Positions 7,835-15,563 of a stretch of DNA of 64,000 nucleotides are shown one piece after another. How positions within the stretch are numbered: position 1 is the stretch's first letter; each line of letters opens with the position of its first letter. The position numbers and the translations under genes are program-made. This DNA is from Crassaminicella indica (GTDB lineage: Bacteria; Bacillota; Clostridia; Peptostreptococcales; Thermotaleaceae): the NCBI RefSeq assembly GCF_019203185.1, contig NZ_CP078093.1, positions 1,302,001 to 1,366,000 on the forward strand, in the 5' to 3' direction. The notes beneath the pieces are model-generated. The model was not told the origin of the DNA, did not search any database, and saw nothing but the letters and a program-made list of their open reading frames with translations.

Positions 7835-9886
7835 ATGAAAGAAAAATTAATTTTTCGTAAAATATTAGGATATATAAGAGAATTTCTCCCAAAATATAAT
7901 ATTTTATATATGATAAGCTTATTATTAGTGTTATGGTTTTTATGTGTTCGTATTTCTTTTGCTCAAAATATAGCAACTATTCATATAATGGCTTTGACAG
8001 TTTTTTGGTTTACTAATGAAAGCATTCCTTATTATTTTGCATATAGCTTTATTATTTCTTTTATGCTACTAAGAGGAAAAAAGATGATACGAAAAACTTT
8101 AGCATTAAAAAATATAGTGTTAAAAGAGAGAGATCAATTATTAAGCACAAAAAATTCACAAACTATAAATCATCAAAAAGAATTAATGAGGGCGTTAAAA
8201 GAGCTAAAGGAAAGTGAGGAAAAATTTCGATCCTTTTTTCAAACAGCTATTGATATGATATATGTTTTGGATAAAAATGGAATAATTTTGGAGATGAATC
8301 ATTCAGTACAAGAGACTTTGGGGTATTCTCAAAGAGAAATGTGTTATAAATCATTGGCTATGTTTTTAACTTCTGATTCAAAAAAATTATTTTATGAGAA
8401 TCTTTCAATAATTTTCAGCAAGGGTTTTAGCCGTTTAGAAATGCAGTATATATCGAAAAATAATGATATCATTACGGTAGATTGTTCAAGCTCTGTGATC
8501 TATGATGAGAAAAATGAGCCTAAGTATATTGTTGCATTTCAAAGGGATATTAGTAAATTGAAAAAGAGCGCAGAAGAAATACAATATTTAGCTTATCATG
8601 ATACTGTTACTGATTTGCCAAATAGAAGGCTTGGAAAGGATATATTGCAGTTTGCTATCCATAATGCTTTAAGAAAGCAGAGTATGGTAGGGGTTATGTT
8701 TGTAGACTTAGATAGATTTAAATGTATTAATGATTCTTTAGGACATGGAATGGGAGATACTCTTTTAAAGTATGTTGGAAAAAGATTTAAGGATTGTGTT
8801 CGAGAAGATGATTCTGTTGTACGCTTAGGCGGAGATGAATTTATGATTATATTGAATAACATAAATACTTCAAATAATGTGTGGAACATAGCAGATAGAA
8901 TGATTAGAACTTTTTCAAAACCATTTTGGTTAAATGAAAAGGAAATACATATTACTTGTAGTATTGGGATTGCTATGTTTCCTGAGCATGGGGAAGATGT
9001 AGAAACTCTATTGAAAAATGCAGATATAGCGATGTACCAAGCAAAGGAGAGTGGACGAAACAACTTTAAATTTTTTGACAATAAATTGAATCATAAGGTT
9101 GATGAAGAAATGAAAATTAAAGAAGGAATTATAAGTGCCATAAAAAGAAAGGAATTTACTTTATATTATCAGCCTAAAATTCATATAAATTCTGGTGAAA
9201 TTGTAGGATGGGAAGCATTGGTAAGATGGAATCATCCACATATGGGATTCATTTCTCCAGCTAAATTTATACCTATTGCTGAGAAATCTGGATTGATAAA
9301 AAATATAGATAAGTTTGTGTTAGAGATGGCTTGTAAACAAATAAAAGAATTAGTAGATAAAGGGATAAGACCAAAAAGTGTTGCTATTAATATATCTTCT
9401 AGTCAATTCAATGATAGCAATTTTATAAATACACTTGATAGGATTATAGCTGAAGTAGGTGTTGATCCTAAATTGTTGAATTTAGAAATTACAGAAACTA
9501 CGGCTATGCAGGATACTTATTATGCAAAGATGATTTTTGAAAAGATAAAAAAAAGAGGTATAAGTTTATCATTAGATGATTTTGGAACAGGATACTCTTC
9601 GCTGAATTATTTAAAATCATTTCCTATAGATGTACTGAAAATAGATAAATCCTTTGTAGATGATATTTGTTCGGATCAAGTAAACAACACGATTGTTGCA
9701 GCTACTATTACAATGGCTAAGGTTTTAGATATAATAGTAGTTGCAGAGGGTGTAGAAACAAAGGAGCAGTTAGAGCTTTTAAAAATGGCTGGATGTGAAG
9801 AATGTCAAGGGTATTTATTTAGTAAACCAGTACCTATAGAAAAAATGGAGGAGATGCTCATAAAACAAAAATTTTCAAAAGCATAG
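7835..9886 (+). CDS. Membrane PAS-GGDEF-EAL c-di-GMP enzyme
   Basis: The protein of 683 residues has two N-terminal membrane helices (about 20-85), a coiled coil, a PAS domain (about 128-255), a diguanylate cyclase domain and a phosphodiesterase domain. The cyclase motif GGDEF is intact near residue 332 and the inhibitory I-site REDD lies five residues before it. The EAL domain keeps EALVRWNHP, LEITET, DDFGTGYSSL and the K of VLKIDKSF, so both activities look possible. I chose ATG 7835 because GAAAGGAA lies upstream; an ATG at 7799 has no such site. It is a likely local source or sink of the c-di-GMP read by the riboswitch at 1.1 kb, but that link is inferred. Confidence 0.95.
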   Translation: MKEKLIFRKILGYIREFLPKYNILYMISLLLVLWFLCVRISFAQNIATIHIMALTVFWFTNESIPYYFAYSFIISFMLLRGKKMIRKTLALKNIVLKERDQLLSTKNSQTINHQKELMRALKELKESEEKFRSFFQTAIDMIYVLDKNGIILEMNHSVQETLGYSQREMCYKSLAMFLTSDSKKLFYENLSIIFSKGFSRLEMQYISKNNDIITVDCSSSVIYDEKNEPKYIVAFQRDISKLKKSAEEIQYLAYHDTVTDLPNRRLGKDILQFAIHNALRKQSMVGVMFVDLDRFKCINDSLGHGMGDTLLKYVGKRFKDCVREDDSVVRLGGDEFMIILNNINTSNNVWNIADRMIRTFSKPFWLNEKEIHITCSIGIAMFPEHGEDVETLLKNADIAMYQAKESGRNNFKFFDNKLNHKVDEEMKIKEGIISAIKRKEFTLYYQPKIHINSGEIVGWEALVRWNHPHMGFISPAKFIPIAEKSGLIKNIDKFVLEMACKQIKELVDKGIRPKSVAINISSSQFNDSNFINTLDRIIAEVGVDPKLLNLEITETTAMQDTYYAKMIFEKIKKRGISLSLDDFGTGYSSLNYLKSFPIDVLKIDKSFVDDICSDQVNNTIVAATITMAKVLDIIVVAEGVETKEQLELLKMAGCEECQGYLFSKPVPIEKMEEMLIKQKFSKA

Positions 9887-9897
9887 AAGTGTATAAA

Positions 9898-9923
9898 AGA
9901 AGACAGGATATATACTGTCTTCT
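9898..9923. terminator. Hairpin between convergent genes, probable terminator
   Basis: AGAAGACAG pairs perfectly with CTGTCTTCT across an 8-base AT loop. A short T tract follows only on the minus strand, so it most likely ends the minus-strand gene and may act weakly on +. Confidence 0.6.
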
Positions 9924-10356
9924 AGCCAACCATTAATCGAGTTATATATTTGTTTTGACCTTTTATTGGATATACTCCAAGCATATAGTAAGAACATGGT
10001 TTAAGGAAATACTTATCCTTTGGAATATATTCGTCAATAAATTCAGCAATAAAACTACTTTCAAGCTCACTACTGATCATTAATAAAGGCGGCTGGCCTT
10101 CATAATCCTTACATGAGAATTCATTAGGTGTTAGAATATGACATTCTTTTTCGATATGTTCTTCAATTAAAATATTTTTAAGCTCTTTCACAACAACATA
10201 CTGATTATATCCTATATCGAAGGATTCTTTATGATTTCTTCTCAGCCAGCTTCCATATTTTTTCCCTCTATATTTTATTTTTTTTTCAAATTTTTCATTT
10301 TCTGAAATACCTAATTTGTTTAGGTACTCTTCGTACATTTTTTTAGTAATTTTCAT
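9922..10356 (-). CDS. Hypothetical protein
   Basis: I do not recognise this 144-residue protein. It is cytosolic by appearance (no signal peptide or membrane helix), basic in the first half (KKIKYRGKKYGSWLRRNHKE) and mixed later, with Cys residues at about 91, 102 and 121 in no clear metal motif. AATGGAGG lies upstream of its ATG on the minus strand, and the codon use resembles that of its neighbours, which supports it being real. It stands alone, ending in a hairpin shared with the GGDEF-EAL gene and starting next to a cluster of MITE-like repeats that could carry or have displaced its promoter. Confidence 0.75.
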   Translation of the reverse strand: MKITKKMYEEYLNKLGISENEKFEKKIKYRGKKYGSWLRRNHKESFDIGYNQYVVVKELKNILIEEHIEKECHILTPNEFSCKDYEGQPPLLMISSELESSFIAEFIDEYIPKDKYFLKPCSYYMLGVYPIKGQNKYITRLMVG

Positions 10357-10380
10357 AATAAAACCTCCATTATTTCATAA

Positions 10381-10481
10381 TATAGATAAACAACTTCAAA
10401 ACGAAATATAAAAGATATGTTATCGAAGTCATTCACTTATCTTTATATATTTCTTTTTTTTATGTTGATGTTGTTTATATA
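10381..10481. mobile_element. MITE-like palindromic repeat, internally deleted copy
   Basis: A left end (TATAGATAAACAACTTCAAA and onward, about 35 bases) is joined directly to a right end that finishes near GTTGTTTATATA. The central palindrome seen in full copies at 10812 and 18078 is missing. No coding capacity. Confidence 0.75.
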
Positions 10482-10658
10482 TTTAAAAAAAAATTTATTG
10501 TAAGCCGGCTTTTTATTTGTATAAATAAATTTCTGTAAATAATTTCAAAGTCCTGCATAAAAAGGTATATTTTTCTGAATTTTCGATCGACTACATTTTT
10601 TTCACTTTTCAATTTTATGTCTATAATTCGAATAAATAGCAATAAATTGTAAAAGCAT

Positions 10659-10815
10659 ATGAAAAAACTAAACCTTCAAAACTCACTTCGTTCAAACAAT
10701 GAAGGTTCTTAACGTATTTTTCATGAAATTTCAGTAAGTTTTTTTACAAAAGTTATCGAAGTCATTTACTTATCTTTATATATTTCTTTTTTAATGTTGA
10801 TGTTGTTTATTTATA
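10659..10815. mobile_element. MITE-like palindromic repeat, copy lacking its left third
   Basis: Similarity to the full copy starts at TGAAAAAACTAAACC and runs to the right end GTTGTTTATTTATA. Its final TATA is shared with the first bases of the next copy, so the two abut head to tail. Confidence 0.8.
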
Positions 10816-11049
10816 GGTAAACAACTTCAAAACGAAATATAAAAGATAGTTCATTCCAGATAACTTTTGAAAAAACAAAACTTCATTCCATGAAAAAAAA
10901 ACTAAACCTTCAAAACTCACTTCGTTCAAACAATGAAGGTTCTTAACGTATTTTTCATGAAATTTCAGTAAGTTTTTTTACAAAAGTTATCGAAGTCATT
11001 CACTTATCTTTATATATTTCTTTTTTAATGTTGATGTTGTTTACCTATA
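10812..11049. mobile_element. MITE-like palindromic repeat, full copy
   Basis: The 238-bp element begins TATAGGTAAACAAC and ends with its exact reverse complement GTTGTTTACCTATA. The whole element is a long imperfect palindrome: ATAACTTTTG near the left pairs with CAAAAGTTAT near the right, and ACCTTCA pairs with TGAAGGT around the central loop. It has no open reading frame. The TA-rich ends would suit a TA target duplication, as in IS630/Tc1-mariner-type MITEs, but that is inference. Confidence 0.85.
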
Positions 11050-11164
11050 TATACAAAAAAATGCAAATATTCTTAAATAGGAAGGAATTTTCAGAAAAGT
11101 AAAGAATATATTTATTAAGGTTATCTAAACATTACAACAAATATTGGAGTGAGGGGGAAGACAA

Positions 11165-13231
11165 ATGAAGGCGTATGTGAGTAATCAGATAAGGAATGTA
11201 GCATTAGTTGGACATGGGGGTTGCGGAAAAACAGTTTTAACAGAAGCTATGTTATATACAACGGGAGTTACAAATAGAATAGGCAAAACAGAAGACGGAA
11301 ATACAGTATCAGATTTTGACAAGCAAGAAATAGCTAGGAAGCTTTCTATTAGTACGAGTTTAATTCCTATTGAATGGAATAAGGATAAATATAATATATT
11401 GGATACACCAGGATACTTCGACTTTGTAGGAGAGGTAAATAGTGCTTTAAGAATTGCTGGGGGAGCAATTATTGTAGTAGATGCAAGCTCTGGAGTTGAG
11501 GTTGGAACAGAAAAAGCTTGGGAATATACAAGTAAAAGAAAAATGCCTAGATTCATATTTTTAAACAAAATGGATAAGGAAAACGTTAATTATGATAAGG
11601 TCATTAATCAGTTAAGAGAAAAATTTGGGAAGTCCATAGCACCTTTTGCTATTCCATTAGGAACAGATCGAGGACTACGAGGACTTGTAAATGTAGTGGA
11701 TTTAGTTGCAAGAGAATATAATGGAAAAGAATGTGTAGATGCGCCAATTAAAGAAGAATGGATGGATAGAATTCAGCCAATTAGAGATATGCTTATGGAA
11801 TCTGTAGCTGAAAGTGATGAAGTATTAATGGAAAAATATTTTGAAGGAGAAGAATTTACAGCAGAAGAAATTCATGAGGGGTTGCGTAAAGGTGTTTTGG
11901 AAGGGTCTATTGTACCGGTTTTAGTTGGTTCTGCAGTTAACAATATTGGTACTCATACACTCCTTAATATGATTGATACTTATATGCCAACACCAAAGGA
12001 TATGAAGCCTTATGAAGGAATAGATCCTAAAGACAAAAGCGATGTTCTTAGAAACATAAGTGTTGAAGAACCATTTTCTGCATTAGTTTTTAAAACTATT
12101 GTTGACCCTTATGTTGGAAAGATCTCTCTTATGAAGGTTATTTCTGGAGAATTAAAAGGAGATATGGAGGTATATAATCCAGAAAAGGATAAAGTAGAGA
12201 AAATAGGAAGCCTATTTTTGATGAGAGGAAAAAGTCAGATTCCTGTTGATAAAGTCGTTGCAGGAGATATAGCAGCAGTTGCAAAGCTTCAATATGCTCA
12301 AACAGGAGATACCTTGTGTGATAGAAGCAATCCTATTCAATATAGTAAGATTGAATTTCCTCAGCCTACATTATTTATGGCAGTTGAGCCAAAGGCAAAG
12401 GGAGATGAAGAAAAAATTAGTTCAGGACTTAGTAAACTAACAGAAGAAGATCCAACTTTTGTTGTTAAGAGAAATAAGGAAACAAAACAGACGCTTATAG
12501 GCGGACAAGGAGATATGCATATTGATGTGATTACAAGCAAGCTTAAAAATAAATTTGGTGTAGATGTAAACTTAGTAGATCAATTAATACCATATAGAGA
12601 AACTATAAAAGGAAAATCAGATGTACAAGGAAAACATAAAAAACAATCTGGCGGACATGGACAATATGGAGATGTGAAAATAAGATTTGAACCATGCCAA
12701 GAAGAATTTATATTTGAAGAAGAGATATTTGGTGGAGCTGTGCCTAAAAACTATATACCAGCTGTTGAGAAAGGCTTGAAAGAATGTTTAGAATGTGGAG
12801 TTTTAGCAGGATTTCCAGTGGTAAATATGAAAGCTACATTATATGACGGCTCTTATCATGATGTAGATTCTTCTGAAATGGCATTTAAGATTGCTGCATC
12901 ATTAGCATTTAAAAAAGGAATGGAAGCAGCAAATCCTATACTTCTTGAACCTATTATGCATGTAGAGATTATTATCCCAGAGGATTACATGGGAGATATT
13001 ATGGGAGATATGAATAAACGACGTGGAAGAATACTGGGAATGGAGCCTATTGGAGATGGTAATCAAAAGGTGATTGCAGAAGCTCCTCAAGCAGAGCTAT
13101 TTAAATATGCAACAGACCTTCGATCCATGACACAGGCAAGAGGAAGCTTTACAATGGAATTTGCAAGATATGAAGAGGTGCCAGCGCATCTTAGTCCAAA
13201 AATAATTGAAGGGGTAAAGGCAAAAAAATAA
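11165..13231 (+). CDS. EF-G-like translation GTPase (second EF-G paralogue)
   Basis: The 688-residue protein has the complete five-domain EF-G layout: GTPase domain with P-loop GHGGCGKT (about 17-24), DTPGYFDF and NKMD, then domains II-V. It is clearly divergent from the main EF-G at 53.7 kb: switch I and the P-loop differ from AHIDAGK and the N-terminus is shorter. It belongs to the EF-G-like (EF-G2) group found beside canonical EF-G in many Firmicutes; its role in elongation, ribosome recycling or stress is not fixed. It is a single-gene unit with GAGGGGG before the ATG, between the MITE cluster and the ctsR operon. Confidence 0.88.
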   Translation: MKAYVSNQIRNVALVGHGGCGKTVLTEAMLYTTGVTNRIGKTEDGNTVSDFDKQEIARKLSISTSLIPIEWNKDKYNILDTPGYFDFVGEVNSALRIAGGAIIVVDASSGVEVGTEKAWEYTSKRKMPRFIFLNKMDKENVNYDKVINQLREKFGKSIAPFAIPLGTDRGLRGLVNVVDLVAREYNGKECVDAPIKEEWMDRIQPIRDMLMESVAESDEVLMEKYFEGEEFTAEEIHEGLRKGVLEGSIVPVLVGSAVNNIGTHTLLNMIDTYMPTPKDMKPYEGIDPKDKSDVLRNISVEEPFSALVFKTIVDPYVGKISLMKVISGELKGDMEVYNPEKDKVEKIGSLFLMRGKSQIPVDKVVAGDIAAVAKLQYAQTGDTLCDRSNPIQYSKIEFPQPTLFMAVEPKAKGDEEKISSGLSKLTEEDPTFVVKRNKETKQTLIGGQGDMHIDVITSKLKNKFGVDVNLVDQLIPYRETIKGKSDVQGKHKKQSGGHGQYGDVKIRFEPCQEEFIFEEEIFGGAVPKNYIPAVEKGLKECLECGVLAGFPVVNMKATLYDGSYHDVDSSEMAFKIAASLAFKKGMEAANPILLEPIMHVEIIIPEDYMGDIMGDMNKRRGRILGMEPIGDGNQKVIAEAPQAELFKYATDLRSMTQARGSFTMEFARYEEVPAHLSPKIIEGVKAKK

Positions 13232-13253
13232 AGATGGTGTAGTTACCATCTTT
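13230..13253 (+). terminator. Hairpin after the EF-G paralogue
   Basis: AAAGATGGT pairs with ACCATCTTT across a 6-base loop. The T tract is short, so this may act together with the stronger hairpin at 13301-13328. Confidence 0.6.
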
Positions 13254-13300
13254 ATTTATGAATACAGAACGATATTAAAAGAGCATAATATATAAGAGAA

Positions 13301-13328
13301 AAAAGTCAATAATTTATTGGCTTTTTTT
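13301..13328 (+). terminator. Rho-independent terminator before the ctsR operon
   Basis: AAAAGTCAATA pairs with TATTGGCTTTT (one G-T pair) around a 3-base loop and is followed by further Ts. Confidence 0.75.
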
Positions 13329-13417
13329 AAATGCTAAAAATATAGAAAGAATTATAGAAAAATAAAGATAATTAGATATATATTTGAAAAAATGCGATAA
13401 ATGGTAAAAAATCAAAC

Positions 13418-13465
13418 TTGAATAAAGAAAATTTTTTTACTAAACTAAAGTCAAAGAAAGTCAAA
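13418..13465 (+). promoter_or_regulatory. ctsR operon promoter with CtsR operator
   Basis: TTGAAT (13418-13423) and TAAACT (13441-13446) are spaced by 17 bp. A perfect CtsR box follows: two AGTCAAA heptamers (13449-13455 and 13459-13465) separated by GAA, matching the direct-repeat consensus RGTCAAA-NAN-RGTCAAA. CtsR bound here would block the promoter at about +1, so the operon represses itself until heat or McsB-ClpC activity removes CtsR. Confidence 0.93.
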
Positions 13466-13481
13466 GATTAGGGAGATGCAT

Positions 13482-13952
13482 ATGGCAAGATTAAGTGATC
13501 TTATTGAAATTTTTATAAAGGAATTATTAAAGGATGCTAATAACAGAGGGATTGAGATTCAAAGAAATGAATTAGCAAATTATTTTAACTGTGCTCCTTC
13601 ACAAATCAATTATGTGCTAACAACTCGATTCACTGTGGATAAAGGATATCTTATTGAAAGTAGAAGGGGTGGGGGAGGACATATAAAAATTTTTCAGATA
13701 AATGTAGATAAGAATCAGTATATCAGAATGCTTCTAGAAGAAATAGGAGATCAAATCAGTAAAATGAAAGGAGCTTCTATTATTGACGTATTAAAGGAGA
13801 AAAAAATGATTACAGAAAGAGAAAGCGTATTGATGAAAGCGGCTATTAGTGACAGAAGTATGAATATACCTATGAATATAAAAGATGAAGTAAGAGCGAA
13901 TTTGCTAAAGAGCATGATTATTTCTATATGCAACTATAACGGGAGGGAATGA
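13482..13952 (+). CDS. ctsR: CtsR, repressor of class III heat-shock genes
   Basis: The 156-residue dimeric repressor has the N-terminal winged helix (MARLSDLIEIFIKELL ... NYFNCAPSQINYVLTTRF) and the glycine-rich wing RRGGGGHIKI that acts as the heat sensor in the family. The C-terminal domain (about 80-150) is the McsB/ClpC contact. I chose ATG 13482 over ATG 13476 because the AGGGAG site ends at 13475, too close to the first. It is the first gene of ctsR-mcsA-mcsB-clpC and a perfect CtsR operator lies 17 bases upstream. Its stop region overlaps the mcsA ribosome binding site. Confidence 0.97.
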   Translation: MARLSDLIEIFIKELLKDANNRGIEIQRNELANYFNCAPSQINYVLTTRFTVDKGYLIESRRGGGGHIKIFQINVDKNQYIRMLLEEIGDQISKMKGASIIDVLKEKKMITERESVLMKAAISDRSMNIPMNIKDEVRANLLKSMIISICNYNGRE

Positions 13953-13954
13953 AA

Positions 13955-14461
13955 ATGTTATGTGAAAAATGTCATAAAAGACAGGCTACTGTGCATTTGA
14001 CTAAAATACTCAATAATAAAAAAACAGAAATTCATTTATGTGATCAGTGTGCAAAGCAAAATGAAGCAGTTGCTTTTGATACATCTTTTTCTATTAACAA
14101 TTTTTTAGCAAGTATACTTGATTCTATACAGGACTCTCCTATAAAAGTAGATTATGTGAAAGCTACAAAATGTGATTATTGCGGAATGACATATGGAAAA
14201 TTTAAGCAGTTAGGAAGATTAGGATGTTCAAAATGCTATAATGCTTTTGAAGAAAAATTAAACACTTTGATAAAAAGGATTCAAGGAAGTGAGAGTCATA
14301 TAGGGAAAATACCAAAAAGAGCAGGAGGTTCTTTGAGAATAAAAAATGAAATAAAGGAATTAAAGATTAAGCTGAATGATGCTGTAAGAAATGAAGCATA
14401 TGAAGAAGCAGCAGTACTTAGAGATAAAATAAAAGACCTTGAAAAGAATATAAAGGAATAG
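13955..14461 (+). CDS. mcsA: McsA, zinc-finger activator of the McsB arginine kinase
   Basis: The 168-residue protein has four CxxC motifs: CEKC, CDQC, CDYC and CSKC, expected to bind zinc, and a C-terminal UVR-type coiled motif (AYEEAAVLRDKIKDLE) like those in UvrB/UvrC and ClpC. McsA activates McsB and modulates CtsR. ATG 13955 is preferred since GGGAGG lies eight bases before it; an ATG at 13949 overlapping the ctsR stop would be too close. Third-position use matches its neighbours. It lies between ctsR and mcsB, as in most Firmicutes. Confidence 0.95.
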   Translation: MLCEKCHKRQATVHLTKILNNKKTEIHLCDQCAKQNEAVAFDTSFSINNFLASILDSIQDSPIKVDYVKATKCDYCGMTYGKFKQLGRLGCSKCYNAFEEKLNTLIKRIQGSESHIGKIPKRAGGSLRIKNEIKELKIKLNDAVRNEAYEEAAVLRDKIKDLEKNIKE

Positions 14462-14478
14462 CTCTAGGAGGTGATTAG

Positions 14479-15507
14479 ATGACAAAGTGGATGCAAGAGT
14501 CAGGACCAGATAACGATATTATTATTAGTAGCAGGATAAGGTTAGCTAGGAATGTGGAAGATTTTCCATTTCCAGTAGCACTTACAAAAGGGAAGAGTAA
14601 AGAGGTTGCTAAAGTTGTTTCAGATGCAATTCTTCAAGGAAAGAGTACTTTAAGAAATGATTTTGAGTTGATTACATTAGAAGAAGTATCTCAATTAGAA
14701 AGACAGGTTTTAGTAGAAAAGCATTTAATTAGTCCAACTTTAGCTACAAATTATGAAAAGGGTGCAGCACTTTTAAATAAAGATGAGTCTGTAAGTATTA
14801 TGATTAATGAGGAGGATCATATAAGAATACAATGCTTGCTTCCAGGATTTCAATTAGATGAAGCTTGGGACATAGCCAATAAGATTGATGATGTTATAGA
14901 AGAGGAAGTAAAGTATGCTTTTGATGAAAATTTAGGTTACTTAACATCTTGTCCTACAAATGTAGGAACTGGAATTAGAGCATCTGTCATGATCCATTTA
15001 CCTGCGTTGACAATGACTGGATATATAAATAGAATACTTCAAGCTGCAAGTCAGATTGGTTTAGCTGTAAGAGGTATTTATGGAGAGGGAACTGAATTTG
15101 CTGGAAATTTATTTCAGATATCTAATCAGTTGACTTTAGGAAGAAATGAAAAGGATATTATAGGAAATCTTAAGGATGTTACAAGACAAATAATTCAAAA
15201 GGAAAGAGATGCTAGAAGTACATTATTATCTAATAATGGCATACAGCTTAAAGATAGAGTTTATAGAGCTTTTGGCATTTTATGTAATGCAAGGATTTTA
15301 AGCTCACAGGAATGTATGAAGCTTTTATCAGATGTAAGATTGGGGATAGATGTAGGATTGTTAGAGGATATTAATATAGATAATGTAAATGAGATAATGG
15401 TAATGACACAACCAGCATATTTACAAAAAATAGCAGGAAAAGCTTTGAGCAGTAATGAAAGGGATATTAGACGGGCAAGTTTAGTAAGAGAAAAGTTAGG
15501 AAAATAA
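14479..15507 (+). CDS. mcsB: McsB, protein arginine kinase
   Basis: The 342-residue enzyme phosphorylates arginine residues on misfolded proteins and CtsR, marking them for ClpC-ClpP. It is a phosphagen-kinase homologue that lacks the guanidino N-domain. Visible family segments include SSRIRLARNVEDFPFP at the N-terminus, the catalytic-loop region LTSCPTNVGTGIRASVMIHL and YGEGTEFAGNLFQISN. The C-terminal pArg-binding part is present and the length is normal (about 340-360). CTAGGAGGTG precedes the ATG. It is translated 17 bases after mcsA in the same operon. Confidence 0.96.
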   Translation: MTKWMQESGPDNDIIISSRIRLARNVEDFPFPVALTKGKSKEVAKVVSDAILQGKSTLRNDFELITLEEVSQLERQVLVEKHLISPTLATNYEKGAALLNKDESVSIMINEEDHIRIQCLLPGFQLDEAWDIANKIDDVIEEEVKYAFDENLGYLTSCPTNVGTGIRASVMIHLPALTMTGYINRILQAASQIGLAVRGIYGEGTEFAGNLFQISNQLTLGRNEKDIIGNLKDVTRQIIQKERDARSTLLSNNGIQLKDRVYRAFGILCNARILSSQECMKLLSDVRLGIDVGLLEDINIDNVNEIMVMTQPAYLQKIAGKALSSNERDIRRASLVREKLGK

Positions 15508-15563
15508 AGACTTGTGAATAATTGAGTATGAATAGTCAAACCTAAATATAGGAGGTGCTTTAT

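Noticed and set aside
7707-7976. Minus-strand frame overlapping the start of the GGDEF-EAL gene
   Set aside because: It crosses a clear terminator and overlaps the real gene; hydrophobic AT-rich composition is what the reverse strand of this DNA gives by chance.
10502-10511. AAGCCGGCTT palindrome followed by Ts
   Set aside because: A 10-bp palindrome with no loop cannot form a normal terminator hairpin, and no gene ends here.
10381-11049. CRISPR array suggested by the repeated blocks
   Set aside because: The repeats are about 100-240 bp, palindromic and abutting or irregularly spaced, without short uniform repeats and unique spacers.
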